Assembly (NCBI GenBank): GCA_034509425.1
Contig: JAVTVJ010000933.1
Span: forward strand, 1,080,111-1,144,110
From: Eopsaltria australis
Lineage: Eukaryota > Chordata > Aves > Passeriformes > Petroicidae
DNA length: 64,000 nucleotides
Direction of reading: 5' to 3'
In this document: positions 27,401 to 57,276 of the stretch, piece after piece
Position numbering within the stretch: position 1 is the first letter of the stretch
Layout: each line of letters opens with the position of its first letter
Translations under genes and position numbers: made by a program
The notes under the pieces: generated by a model
The model's input: the letters and a program-made list of their open reading frames with translations, nothing else
What the model was told of the DNA's origin: nothing
Database searches by the model: none

Positions 27401-30400
27401 AGAAAAGGAACAGCTTTTGTAAGTTAAAAAGATGATAATAAATAGTGCAGGCATTAGTACTGTATTTCAAAGGATAAAGATTACTCATTTTGTAATTGCA
27501 GAGGCCATCTGTTGTCACATGGATCTTAATCCAAATACAGCTACCAAATGCAGTGGTATCTACCCATGGACAGCGTCTAAGAGACTGCAAACTGGTGTGC
27601 TTCCCACTTACGTGGTGGAGGAGCCTTTGCTTGAAAGTGTTAGGATAGAACCTTCTGTAGAATGTAATTCTGGATAGACCTGACCCTTTTACTCCTTTTG
27701 GGCTAGTTACAGCAGATGAGGTTATCCTGAACTGTAGGCTGTGTAAAAGTATGTGAAGTACCAGGTTCCTTCACATTGTCTAAGCATAGAGGCTTTGCTA
27801 AACTTTGTTCCAGCAGTGGCATAGCAAGGCGGCTGTTTCTGGTTTGAGCAGTTTTCAGACCAACAGACTTACTGAATCTGAACTACTCTGCAAAATGCCT
27901 ATCCTGAACTGAAGTGGACTGTCCCAGTTATGCAGCACAGGAATTCTGTTTAGCTAATCCTTTGAATGTTTGTAGTATTTAGAGTTCCCATAGTCTAAAT
28001 CAGGAAATTGCCTAATGCTTATCTGAGTTGGTGAAGTAACTGTCTGTACGAGAGTGCACCTTGAGCCATCAGTTGAAATGTTTGCAAGATGCATTTGGAT
28101 ACAAACATGACTGACAAAGCAATTTTTAAATCTTCAGATGCAAACTCAAGAAAGCAGGAAGCAGAATGGAAAGAGAAAGCAATAAAAGAGTTGGAAGAGT
28201 GGTATGCAAGGCAAGATGAAAAGCTCGAGAAAACAAAAGCCAGTAACAGGTAAAGTTTCTCCAGCCATCAGAAGAGTTATGGTTCTGGGTCTGAAAATAA
28301 CTGGGGAGGGAGGTTAGAATACTTTTATGTCCTAAGGCAGTAGTCTTTCAGATTATTAAACACTCCTACTACCTATCTTTTTAAGTTTTCTTAAATAATC
28401 TAGATTAAATGTTCAGGAGGCATTAAGATGATGATCAGGAATTACTGAAGATTCATTAGGACATGAAGCTTGAAAGCCAGAAAATTTTTTACTCTACCCA
28501 CTTATTGGCATGCTCCCAGCTGCACAGTCTTTCAGTGACTACAGTTACCTACTCTGAGACTAGCATTCTTACTTGCTTACTTTAGAACATATGGAAGTGG
28601 CATTCTAGTTAATCTTTGCTGCAGGTTATTTCATTAAATATCGTAAAACCTTTTGCTGCTCTTTCTGGAAGTGGTTCAGAAGTAACATGACTCAGTTCTA
28701 CTAGTGAAAAACTAAATACTGACTCTGTCTGTGGTGGTTTGAATTGTCTAATTATGGGTCCTGTGGCAGAAAGTGATGACTTTGTTGCTGAATAGTAAGC
28801 TCTTACACTTTCTTAGAAGTTCCCTGTGGAATTTTGACGTCAAGCTACATGAAGGTAAATGTGATAGAACTGACTTAATGCCTCTTAAATCTCCACTTCA
28901 TTCTGTTCAGGTAATCATCAAGACTGCTTTATATTTTGGGAACTCACGGGCTTCGAGATGAGCTGCTGTTTTGTTCATTTTGTTGTTGTTTTTTTGTTCA
29001 TTTGTTTTTTTTTTGAAACACCACTTTTCCTATCAAAATGGCCATCAGGTTTGTCTTTATTAAGTAAAGTCCTAGGTAGACTAGTCTTCTTTCTAAACGA
29101 AGAAAGGAGGCCTGCACTGCCTACAGAATTATGGATTTGCCACTTCCATTCACTGAGGAATTCACTGTCTTTTGGCTGGGCCAAGAAAGGGAAACAGGAT
29201 TAGTGCTGTTCTAGTTGGTGGCCAGAGCTTGTGATACCCTTATAGCTTTATTATGGCCAGTGTTTGAGTGCAGGATATGGAGTCTGGAGCAGGGCTCATT
29301 AAACAGGTGTTGCACAGAAGTGTTTGGCATTCTCATCACCCTGGTGAGATCTCTTGCCTGATGGTAGTTTCTATCCTCTGGGAGTGGTCTAATGCTAACA
29401 CTGGGGCTCTAGTCCTCAACTAGCTGGTCCAGACTTCTAGCATATAGGAGAGTTTCTGTGTTGCGCCTCTGACCAATGGCTTAATAGATACATTCCATGT
29501 GGTAACTGCTTTCCTGTTACAGTAAGTCTAGGTGACGCAAGGTTAATTGTGCTTGTTAAAACTGCCTCCAGCTGTGTTCCGTACTTCTCATCCTTATCTC
29601 TTTTCTCCTGCCTGCTTGCCTGCCTGTTGGACTACTTGCTACCTAGGGTGGCAGATGAAGCTTTCTACAAACAACCCTTCGCTGACGTGATTGGTTATGT
29701 GTATGTTGCTTAACTACTAATTCTGTTTGCTAGTCAACACAATAATAAGCAGGATCAGAAATAGTGCTGAATGTCTGAAGGTGCCCTCTGAATATTTACT
29801 TTTTGGACCAGTTCTGGTCTGCAGTATTAAGTGCGGTTCTCTTGTATGCTCTGTGCAAAGCCTAGCACTTTCAGATCAAGTCATGTAGTGTACATACCAC
29901 TGGAATTTCGGTAATGACTTCAGTAGTCTTTAGACCTAAGGGTTCACAGTTGTTTCCAGGCCAGCGAACATTGCTTAGCAAGATGCTTTGTGGGGGTGTG
30001 GGTTAGTGCCTGCAGTTTCACATGGGTGCTGTATTTAGTCCTTCCACAGAGGAGTGTTTAGCTCTCTAATAGGCAGTGACCACCTGCTTTTCCTATGTAT
30101 CAGAAAAATACTCAAGCAATGCTTGCACATAAATGTTCACAGGCCAAGGCAGGTAGAAAGGAATTGCCTGACAAAAATCAGGGTAGAAAATGTGCGTGCA
30201 TATAGAAATAGGAGGCTGTTAGAGAACAGATGGAAAGTACAAGAAGGTGGTATTGGGAAATCAGCGTAAGCTGCTGGAAGACATTTAGGAGCAGTGAAGA
30301 TGTTTTGCCAGCGTAATAGGTCAGAGCTGTGACTTTCATGCCCCAGTGAATATGCTAGTTTCTGAGGGGTAGAAGGATTGCAATGTTCATTGGCTTGTTA

Positions 30401-32113
30401 ATGTATTTTAATTTCTTCCCTTAATTTGTAGACTTGAATTGAAAGATGGACATGTCACAGATTCTAAGGTGACACCTTTAGAAGGTGTACTGGTGAGCCG
30501 TGTTGTGGCTTTGAGTGCATTAATATTGAAGGTTTGGTGGGAAATTCACAGCTAACTGTAGGTGGATGTAAACCAAGACTTGTGAAATGATGGATTTACA
30601 GGTGGTGTTTAACTTTTCTGAAATCTCCTGGAGTTGGTTTTGTTAGATTTTTTTCAATAAAACCCTTATTTTCATATGTCCAATGCAAATGTGCAGTGTA
30701 AGTGCTGCATAGTAAAACTGGCTGCCTGTTTCCTGAACGTAGGCTAAGCTACTAGTGCATGTTCAGCCAGCTAATCATCTGCATTAAACTCATTCTCATT
30801 TTCTATATCTGACTTAAACTTTCTCTCCTTGTTTCTTTTCTTCTCTTCACCTTTAAGCACAAACATAAATCATCCTTGCTACAGCCTAGAACAGTTAAGT
30901 AAAAAAATCTTCACTGCCCCTTAAAAGTGTCATGTCACATAAAGTAGCAGTGTTGTAGTGATCCTTGTCTTCAGTGGTGTCTGTAACCTTATCATCCCTG
31001 TGAATAGTGCTGAACCCTCATGGGAGAGTCATTTTCACTGCTTTCTCTGTACTGCTTGTTGGAGTAGATGGATTTGGTTTGATCTCTTGATGCTTACTGC
31101 TTCTGCACTCAGGCCCCAGGTGCCAGGGCCCCACAGTTCATGTAAACTAGATGCTGGAGTGTTATCCCTGCATTGAAGCAATGCTATTGGCAGCATAGAA
31201 AAGCCAAAATAATACAGCTGGGAAGCCACTGGCACTATCCAGTACATAATGTACAAAGCCTCCTTAGAGTATCCTTAGGGTGAGAGCAGGGGAAATATGT
31301 TTATTTGTGAGGTGACCTCAAACAAGTCATCTCCTCTGCCAAGATATGCTGTAGTCTACTGCACTCACAAGCGTGGGATTCGTGACTTAAATTCCTTATG
31401 ATTCATGCTGCTGCACTACAGCATTGGGAATCATCAGCAGATAGTTTTGTGATGGCCTGTAGGCCTTGGGGCTGATTTAAATCCTCAAATGGAATCTGTT
31501 TAAGACATGCTTGCAGGCAGTTGCAAATTTCCAGTTGGCAAATGTCCAGTATAAGCCATCAAGTGGCAGAGGCTTAACTAGTTAAGACCTGGGCATTTCT
31601 CCATAAATAAAATGCCTACATAGAAGTACCTTACTTCCTGGAAGCGTGTGTGGCGACTCCTTAGGCAAAGACTCAGTAACTATTCTTAAAACCAAACACC
31701 TGTATTCCAACATTTTACACAATCCTCTGCAATCCTCTGCACTGCTTGTGCATAGCATACTACTGCAATCTACTTTCATCTCCAGGACTGGGGCAGTGGG
31801 AGCTTACGTGGCCATAATGTCCACAAGCAGCTGTCAGGTCACATTTCTTACGAAACATGCTGAAAGAAATTGCATCCTGTAAGAGGGAAGGAGTGCCTTA
31901 TATGCTGGGCATTAACACAAGGTGCATTGTGTTGCTTTTAGGGCAGCTGAAGAAGCCTTTGTGAATGATGCAGAAGAAGTTTTTCCGGGCACTGAGTGGG
32001 AACGTGTGGCTCAGCTCTGTGACTTTAATCCCAAGTCTAGTAAGCAGGCAAAAGATGTGTCCCGCATGCGTTCAGTCCTCATCTCGCTCAAGCAGGCTCC
32101 GCTGGTTCGCTGA
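18022..32113 (+). CDS. CLTA: CLTA, clathrin light chain A (complete, seven coding exons)
   Basis: Clathrin light chain A binds the clathrin heavy-chain hub on coated pits and vesicles and regulates lattice assembly and actin linkage through HIP1-family proteins. Exons 18022-18232, 24788-24825, 26709-26826, 28138-28249, 29647-29700, 30858-30893 and 31942-32113 join in frame to 246 codons plus TGA; without exons 5 and 6 the product is 216 residues. Human CLTA is 248/218. Visible parts in order: an acidic EED followed by PAAAFLAQQ, the conserved IAGIENDEGYGIL segment, the heavy-chain-binding coiled coil (YAAISQVDRLQSEPESIRKW to about residue 160), the 30-residue insert (161-190) and the C-terminal KQAKDVSRMRSVLISLKQAP. 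The N terminus (MADMELFGAQQPQQ) is more diverged. All junctions are GT-AG. It converges on GNE downstream. Confidence 0.97.
20500..20645 (+). repeat. Possible ancient retroposon relic
   Basis: The text ggatactgggtgag followed later by gatactggcctgatccagta and ggccattcattatgt resembles a tail found in old amniote interspersed repeats (tctgatccagtatggccattcttatgtt). The resemblance is from memory and partial. Confidence 0.3.
21357..21427 (+). other. Exon-like 71-nt segment in CLTA intron 1 (candidate alternative exon)
   Basis: A pyrimidine-rich tract and TTTGAACAG precede 71 nt that end in AAG|GTAGGA. Entered in phase 1 after exon 1, it reads AIDLGFAMQSALEASEPHKT then ALGK with no stop, and leaves in phase 0, exactly as exon 2 does. 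It would replace exon 2 cleanly; inclusion of both exons shifts the frame and gives a stop in exon 3 (SPK then TAG). I know of no reported CLTA exon with this sequence. It could also be a chance pseudo-exon. Confidence 0.35.
24788..24825 (+). CDS. CLTA: CLTA exon 2 (residues 71-83)
   Basis: This 38-nt exon is preceded by TCTTTACAG and followed by CAG|GTAAGA. It encodes DAVDGVVNGDVYQ, matching human DAVDGVMNGEYYQ. It enters at phase 1 and leaves at phase 0, so skipping it shifts the frame. Confidence 0.94.
24826..26708 (+). other. CLTA intron 2
   Basis: A 1.9 kb intron with no repeat or extra exon recognised. The open frames on both strands here are short and unconserved. Confidence 0.7.
26709..26826 (+). 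CDS. CLTA: CLTA exon 3 (residues 84-122)
   Basis: The exon has 118 nt, from CTCCAAG|GAGAGT to CTT G|GTAAGC. It encodes ESNGPTDCYAAISQVDRLQS and then EPESIRKWREEQKERLEQL, the start of the heavy-chain-binding helix. Confidence 0.96.
26868..27240 (+). mobile_element. CR1 LINE 3' end in CLTA intron 3
   Basis: It begins near ctggagaagaaaaggttttg and goes on with ttccagtacctaaagggaac, gaaaaaattctttatggtga, ctggcacaggttgcccagag and tccaactcaagccattctga. It is a plus-oriented CR1 3' end, inserted just after exon 3 and close to its donor. Confidence 0.92.
27241..28137 (+). other. Rest of CLTA intron 3
   Basis: No repeat or alternative exon recognised between the CR1 copy and exon 4. Confidence 0.6.
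28138..28249 (+). CDS. CLTA: CLTA exon 4 (residues 123-159)
   Basis: The exon has 112 nt and is preceded by AAATCTTCAG. It encodes DANSRKQEAEWKEKAIKELE and then EWYARQDEKLEKTKASN, ending in phase 2 at AG|GTAAAG. The heptad-like charged sequence is the central coiled coil. Confidence 0.96.
29647..29700 (+). CDS. CLTA: CLTA exon 5 (neuronal insert, first half)
   Basis: The exon is 54 nt between CTACCTAG and GTATGT and encodes RVADEAFYKQPFADVIGY, identical to mammals as recalled. Its length is a multiple of three and both ends are phase 2, so it can be included or skipped. In mammals it is included in brain transcripts. Confidence 0.95.
30858..30893 (+). CDS. CLTA: CLTA exon 6 (neuronal insert, second half)
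   Basis: This 36-nt exon, after CACCTTTAAG and before GTTAAG, encodes VTNINHPCYSLE and the first two bases of Q. The GTTAAG donor departs from consensus at +3, fitting regulated inclusion. It is phase 2 at both ends, like exon 5. Confidence 0.94.
31942..32113 (+). CDS. CLTA: CLTA exon 7 (C terminus and stop)
   Basis: The exon follows TGCTTTTAG. It encodes AAEEAFVNDAEEVFPGTEWE, then RVAQLCDFNPKSSKQAKDVS and the C-terminal RMRSVLISLKQAPLVR, with a TGA at 32111-32113. It accepts either exon 4 or exon 6 in phase 2, giving the short and long isoforms. Confidence 0.96.
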
Positions 32114-32360
32114 AGCAAAGCTCAATGGAAACACTACAGATGCAATATCTTAACCTTACTCAGAGAAGCTATGTTTGCAGTAATTTGATTAATTGTTTCA
32201 ATGTGTTTTTTTGGACCACATCATGATGTATCTAGAGCTGATCATTGTTTGATTGCATGTTCTTCCTGATGTTTCCTTTCTGTGTCTGAAATGGGAGAAC
32301 CTCCAAAACTGTAGTCTCTGTGCTGTTGTGCACTGAGGTGTCACTTCCCACATTACTGAT

Positions 32361-32366
32361 ATTAAA
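32361..32366 (+). terminator. CLTA polyadenylation signal (ATTAAA)
   Basis: This common AATAAA variant lies about 250 bp after the CLTA stop, followed by a T/G-rich stretch (aaaatgtgttggctttgg). It would give a short 3' UTR of roughly 270 nt. Confidence 0.65.
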
Positions 32367-32389
32367 GATCTGTTAAACAGCAAAATGTG

Positions 32390-34177
32390 TTGGCTTTGGA
32401 TGAATTAAGAAGGTCTCCTGCTTCCTTTTGACAGATGGTGTTTGAATTAAGTGAGTAAACATTTCTCTTAATTGCAAGTGATTTCACCTTGCTGGTGATT
32501 GTCCAGCCAACAGTGCTTCTGGTCTCTGCAAGGCTGTCCTGTTTGTTTCTTTAAGCTTTCTTAAAGCTCTTGAGAGCTTTAGTTTAAAAACTTCTCCCCT
32601 ATCCAATTTATCACACTAGACAGCAGCTCAAGAAAACTGAAACAGCAGGCTTGTTAAGGGGCTTATCTTGCTTCCAGTGGGACTGAGGACACTGCCTTCT
32701 GCAGGTAAGCACTTCTGTATAGTTTTCTCCTGTCACTGTGGCTGCCTGTCTCAGGCTGCCTGTCTCAGGCTCAACACACGGGAGAGGGCACTGAGTAGTT
32801 AGGACCTTTGACATTCTACTGCTTACTCTGTACTGCTAGGTATTCAATGTTGTCTTCATATGCAAAGATCTGTGGTGTAGATGCTGTTTGGATGTTTTTG
32901 AATTGTGCCCTGGTCCTCACTGACCTTTGCAGACACTTCCTCCCACTAGGTGGTGAACTGGAGAGTTGGAAAGCAAGAGGTGGTGAGACTTGCTCTTACT
33001 GCTGCTTATCTCTAGGTTGGAGCTGTCTGCCAAGGTGATTGAATCTAAAACAGATTCTAGAAAATCTGTTTTGCTTACTTGACTCACCCAGCATTCACAG
33101 GAGCAGTATTCTAGCCTTGCTCTGTTAAACCTTACCTTAGCTTTAGCTTAGTCTGTCTTCTAAAACTAATCTGTTCAATCTCCTACATTATTTCACCATG
33201 TTTATCAAAGACACAGCATCTTAACTAGTGTGTAGCGTAATTGCTTTATTATCTTTTATGTGCAAGCTGGAAGGTTAGTCCAGGCAGTTTGAAAAGGGAT
33301 GCAGACTAAAGTGCACTAAGGCTCAGGATGTTCCTGCACAGCAGGTGTGTCCCTTTGGTGGGTAAGGTAGTGAATAAATGGTTTCCAGCTGGGCTGCAGT
33401 AGTTAAGCTGTACCTTACTGTTGTCTGTAGTGACTGGAGCTACTCTCATGTTTGCAAGGGTATTCGCACACTACTGATGGGCGGTGATGAGAATGACAGT
33501 AGGTCTGAAAGCTTGATTCCATGGAAGATTAAGGCAAGAAAACACCTGAACCTCACAAGGGTGTGGCAGGTGAGTCCAACAGGGCTGAAGCACAGAGCAA
33601 GTCCACAGAATAGTGATACTCATTGCCAGCCTTGGCTAGTTATGCATTCACCTTGACTGAAAATTTCCTTTTTGCTGCACACTCAAAAGCTCTGAAAACA
33701 AAGGCTTTTAAAATGAACTGATAATTTAATAAAGAAAAGTCCACTACATTAAATATACAGTCTTTAAAGTGTTAATATGATTTTAGGAAAATTTGAAAAA
33801 TTAACAGGTTAGAGGGGTCCTGTACACTGAATTATGGTATTTATTGATCACCACATTTTCCTATCTTACAGAATGTTTTATCTGGCTATGGATGTGGTCT
33901 AGAGCTGCAATCCAAGAAAATGGGCAAAGACTCAAATTCAAGACCAAAGCAATGTAACAGAAGTTAAAGCTCTTTTTTCTGTATGCTGGGTTTGCAGAGT
34001 CTCAGAATGTGTTTGCTGTTTTTTTACATATTTCATCTCGCTGGAACACTTAAAATGCAGCTCTGTGGGTTTTGATTACCTCTACTAACTCTGGTGCAGA
34101 GATTTTGCAGGTTACCTCTTCTGCCCTAATTTTACATTCAACTATGCTAGCTCACTGTCTCCTTTATCAGTGCTACC
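32390..34177. other. Intergenic DNA after CLTA
   Basis: No gene is supported. There is a 13-bp tandem duplication (ggctgcctgtctc) near 32740-32768. Frames are short and unconserved. Confidence 0.55.
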
Positions 34178-34690
34178 ACAGAACCATACACTGGCTGTGG
34201 TTGAAGGGACCTCTAGAGGTCATGTGGTTTAATCCCTGTGCTCAAGCAGAACCACCTAGAGCCTGTCGCCCACAACCATGTCCAGACAGCTTCTGCAGAT
34301 CTCCAAGAAGCTAAAATTTCCACCACCTCTTTGGGCAACCTGTGCCAGTGCTTGGATACCTGTACAGTAAAGAAGTATTTCCTGATGTTCAGATGGAGCC
34401 TCCTGTCTCGGTTTGTGCCCAGCATCTCCTGTCATGGCACCAATGAAAAGAGCCTGGCTCCATCTTCTTTGCACTTTTGCTTCAGGTATTTATATACATT
34501 GATAAGATTTCCCCGAGCCTTCTTGTTTCCAGGTTGAACAGTCCCAGCTGTCAGCCATTCCTCACATGAGAAATGCTGTAGTTGCTTTATAATCTCTGTG
34601 GCTCTTTGTTGAACTCTCTCTGGTGTGCTTATGTCTCTTGTGTACTGGGGAGCTCAGAACCAAATGCAGCACTCCTAGAGTCAGGACATT
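34178..34690 (-). mobile_element. CR1 LINE 3' fragment between CLTA and GNE
   Basis: It opens with cacagaaccatacactggct and tgaagggacctctagaggtc. It continues with ttccaccacctctttgggca, acctgtgccagtgcttggat, gatgttcagatggagcctcc and ttgttgaactctctctggtg. It is a reversed CR1 3' portion of about 510 bp. Confidence 0.9.
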
Positions 34691-36701
34691 TTCTGTGTCT
34701 GAGAATTATTTAGATACTTAGACCTTGTGACAGAGCAAAAGAATACTCAGGTTTGTTTGGGCAAATCAGTGTCCTTGTCTGTGTTTCTAAACATTGACTT
34801 GTTTTCTTCAGAGGTCAGCATCTGTCACTTTGTGACAGCATCTGTGACTTCATGTGACAGTGTTGTGCTACCTCTGGCCTAGCTGTGCATGCTCAATCCT
34901 GTTTACTGGCTTTAACTTCCCACTGTTGCTGCTTATCTCCATAGCATTAGTCAGTGGAATCTGGAAAAAAATCTGGACGCTTCCTGTCCTTCAAATATAA
35001 TCCCAGCTGCATGTGCGCAAAGATCTCATGCAGTACTGAGAGAGAAGCTGTGGGCTCTTGCTGAATACATCCTGGTATAGAACTTGCTTTGTTTAGTTTC
35101 TGATCAGGTGGCAGCCAGCAGCCAGGCAGTCTGAAATTACAATGAGCATTTGTAAAGAAGGGGGATGGAGAGGTCATGGGTTTGTTGGAAAGCAGGGAGG
35201 CTGAAAACAACTGCACTGTGCATTCATCCTCTTAGCCTGTGGAACATGGGTAAGTTTTAAGCAGCCGTAAACCAACATGGTTTATGTTTCTGGCTGATGT
35301 TTTCTTTTTCTGAGCAACCAGTTAAGAGGGAAACATACAGATCACTGGCTTCTATTTCAGAATGGACAACATAGGTGTTCATAGTCTTTGCTAAGAGGAT
35401 TCCTCCAGTAGTACTTCTCATGCAGGCAAGCATGTTCCTGTGCAGAACCTTGTGCTGTGGCACTAGTTCTAATCCAAATATAATTTTCTGGAATGGTCTA
35501 AGGGGGGTGTACAACCCAGGTGTTTTATACTTACTAATGCCTGTGATGTCTCCATGGCATTTGAAAAGGAGATGGTGATCAGATTTCACTGAATCTGAGT
35601 ACAAATTCTGTCTGCACTTTACTCCGTGTTGTTTTTGTAATACAAAATTGCCATTTGTCTCCACTGATAATTTGGGCAAGTTTTTGACAATTTTGTTACA
35701 ATTACATGGAGGAAGGACAGTGCTTCAAGACTATCAGAAAACTAATGAATTTGTTATTTCCAGGTGTCTGCATGGCAGATCAAAGATCCAGAATACTGAA
35801 TAACTAAACTTGCTGGTCAGGAGACTGAAAAGAAATTCTAAACCTTGATTCAGTATGCATTAGCTGTGTCGTTTGCAAAGCATCAGCAATGATCTGTAAA
35901 AAGATAGCTATCAAAACTCAGCTGGTCTCCTCACGATCCCAAGTCCTGGCTTTTGGGTTTCTGTGGTAACACAGAACTGTTGTGTTTCCACCAGTCTTTT
36001 TTCACCAGCTGCAGGAAGCAACGAGGTATAGGAACTTGTAGTGGTCTCATATTGATTGGTTACATGAATTAAAAGTTACAGAACTAAGAACTCCAGTTTA
36101 GTTCACTTTCCAACCTTTTGGCACTCTACTGCTGCCACTTGCTTATGTAATGCTGCTTATAAACATCCAAGTTCATGAGGGGACTTGTCTTGCCCAAGCT
36201 GTTGATGTCATACGCAGTTCTGCTTGGAAGGCTGGAGGGTGGCATTCCTGCCAAGCTTTCTGCAGTTAGCATACCACATGCACTTACTACAGGCACTGGA
36301 AAACCAACCAATACGCAACAGGCAATACGAGCAGGTGCTGCCAGTGCAGGTAATGCGAATGCCCTGCTGCTTTAGGCTCTGAAATACTGGTAAATACTGG
36401 GGAAAGGGATTTAGCTTCTGCAAGTTTTTCCCATTATTGGATATAAAGGCTGGTCTGCCCTCACTGGAGTCCATGATCTTCATGGTATGGGCTACTCTGA
36501 AGGACATCAAGTAAGCACATTACTGCAGATATTTGCTCCTTCCTTACTGCTGATGTTTGCTCCTTCTGGGACTGAATACAACTGGGGGCTAATGTCCATA
36601 AAATCTCTGGTCCACATTAAAGTACCTGAAGTTCAAGGGACGCTTCTGAACAGGAAAAGGAGAGACAAACAAAATCACTATTACGGTATTAAATATGATT
36701 T
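34691..36701. other. Convergent CLTA/GNE interval; one unexplained 140-codon ORF
   Basis: It contains an uninterrupted minus-strand frame at 35257-35679 (MPKLSVETNGNFVLQ...) that I do not recognise: no signal peptide, membrane segment or known motif is evident, and codon use looks unremarkable. It lies beyond the predicted GNE poly(A) signal. It is most likely fortuitous. Nothing else is recognised here. Confidence 0.4.
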
Positions 36702-36707
36702 TTTATT
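36702..36707 (-). terminator. GNE polyadenylation signal (AATAAA, minus strand)
   Basis: This is the first AATAAA I found after the GNE stop on the minus strand. It would make a 3' UTR of about 2.05 kb. A long 3' UTR is usual for vertebrate GNE. Use of this site is inferred. Confidence 0.5.
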
Positions 36708-38762
36708 CTTTCTGATTTTATAAACCACTTATACATATGCTGCAGGTTCTTGGCCAGTTGACAGAAAAAAAGCATTTTCAAAAGCATTTGAGGCATCGTT
36801 TTCTTAACATGACTAGACATTAAAGGTATAAAACTTTTTAACTCTGTTTTAGTCTGTCCTGTTTTTTCTGTGCCTGCACTCTCCCTTCAGCTGCCAGGGA
36901 GAACATTTGGAGTCTGAGATACCAGAAATATAGAGCTTCAGAGGGTCTGGAAAGCAAAAGCCTGGTCCCACTTTTAGCCAGGCATTCCAGCCAGGCATTC
37001 CTTGTGATGCTAGAGGATGGAAAGATCAAATGATAAGCCTCCTCACTGTAAGAACTGCAATACTCTTAATCTGAGCTAGTAACACCATAGAGAAATGCCA
37101 GTTTTCTCTTTGACCTGCTCATAGAGCTAATGCTCTGGTACTGAAGGTAATGGGAATCATCAAGTAAACCAATACATGCAGGAAAAGGAACTAAAACTCC
37201 TTCATTACATAAAGCCTAGTACAACTTGGCAAACAGTAAAGAACCAGTTGTTTGCCAAGTCTGAGAAACTATGGTATACACGCTGCATGATTATTCCTGG
37301 AGATATCAGGAGGGAGATCTGGTGGTGGTCCTGAAATCAGCTCTGAAGATCTGAGTTATCAGTAAGCATTCCTTGTGGAAGAGATGGTGAAGTAAAGACA
37401 ATCCATATATCCCAGAATTAGTGAGTGTACTAAGAGCTATTCAGTCCAAATTCATTGTCTAGCAGAGGGCAGTGGTTGCAGAAGATTGTTTCATTTTGAT
37501 TGGAGAAGTTGTTCAAGTGTGGAAATAGCCCTTCCATTCCCCTGTACTAACACATCAGTGGACTTCTGAGAATATCAGTGGTTGAGTTAGATGTCAAAAC
37601 AGGTCATTAAATTCAGGACAGGATAGTCTTGTGACTGTTCCTTCAGAGCTATCTATCTGGATTAGCAGATAGATGGGTTGTTTTTTCAATTTCTCTAGCA
37701 TCTTGAAAGCATGCTAAAAAAGCAGCTGGATAGAGAGCACTGTATATCAAGGACTTATTAAAGAAAAATAAACCACAGCTTACTCAGGCAAGCCTTCAGT
37801 GGTATCTGACATACTTTTCTCCTAGGCATCTGAATGCCCTGAAGGTGAGGGTAAGGGTTAGATTTGACTTTCCATCCTCAAAGCTGATGGTGAAAGCAAG
37901 ACAAGAACAGTGCACACCTGCAGCCACCTGAATGGCTGAGGGGATGTAACGTGTCACTCTGCAGTGAAAGGTAGATTCTTTATGATCAGATATGCCATGT
38001 GGCTGAATTTCAGCTAACTGGCTACCAAAGAATAAGCAGTCCCTCCTCCCCTAAAGTAGTAGATGAAGTCTCTTGTGCAATCCCCCAAGATTAAAATTCA
38101 AACAATTTACTATTGGCCATAGCCAGAAGACAAATATGCTCACTGCTATGCTTATCAGTTTGTCTGGATTCCTCTGCAGGCTGTAAGCTCACTAAACTGT
38201 AGTTTTTTTTCCTCCATATGCAAAGCCTCTAAAATGGGACTCTACCAAGTCCTTCATGAAAAGGAATTTATAGGTGTAGCCTTTTTATATTTTAGAGGCC
38301 CTTGTTCCCACCCACTGAAATTACTACCGGCTACTGGTGATTACATCATATTTACTTTGTGGGTGGAATCCTGGAAACTGAAAAGCTGGTAAACTTCTCA
38401 TTTCACATAGGTGGGAAATGAGATATAGATCCCCAAGTGTTGGTTATAATTTTACACGGCATACACATTATCCCCATACAGCAAGAGATGCTCATAAATA
38501 GTTCAGCCACACTCAAAAGTAATGTATAGGCTTACCAACACAGGTGCTTAAAAAACCAGAATTGCACATTACTTCCAATGAAGTCAGCTGAGATTTAGGA
38601 AAAATACAAAAAGATAATACCTCAATTAGGAAATGCTGAAGTAGTCACTGTCTACTTGGAACACTACTCTTGATTCATTAGCTGCTCTCATCAAAGAAAA
38701 ATGTGGGGCAACATATTCCCTCCACCCATCAGGAATTTGAATAGTCCAATTCTGTAATTCTT
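36708..38762 (-). other. Probable GNE 3' untranslated region
   Basis: About 2 kb between the GNE stop and the candidate poly(A) signal. No repeat family or conserved reading frame is visible. It is assigned as UTR only by position. Confidence 0.5.
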
Positions 38763-57231
<18,469 letters not shown>

Positions 57232-57276
57232 GACTTCCTTTTGTTTCTGTTTTGAAAGATTCTTGAAGTACACCTC

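Larger units (their letters stand above)
28250..31941 (+). other. CLTA introns 4, 5 and 6 around the alternative exons
   Basis: Three introns (28250-29646, 29701-30857, 30894-31941) surround the 54- and 36-nt exons. A T-rich run lies at about 28978-29015. Pyrimidine-rich stretches precede exon 5 (about 29590-29645) and exon 6 (about 30790-30857), as is usual around neuron-regulated exons where PTB-type repressors bind; that role is inferred. No repeat family was recognised. Confidence 0.6.

Noticed and set aside
28424..28470. Possible C/D snoRNA in CLTA intron 4 (GATGATGA and ACTGAA)
   Set aside because: The boxes are only about 20 nt apart, too close for a C/D guide RNA, and no closing stem is seen.
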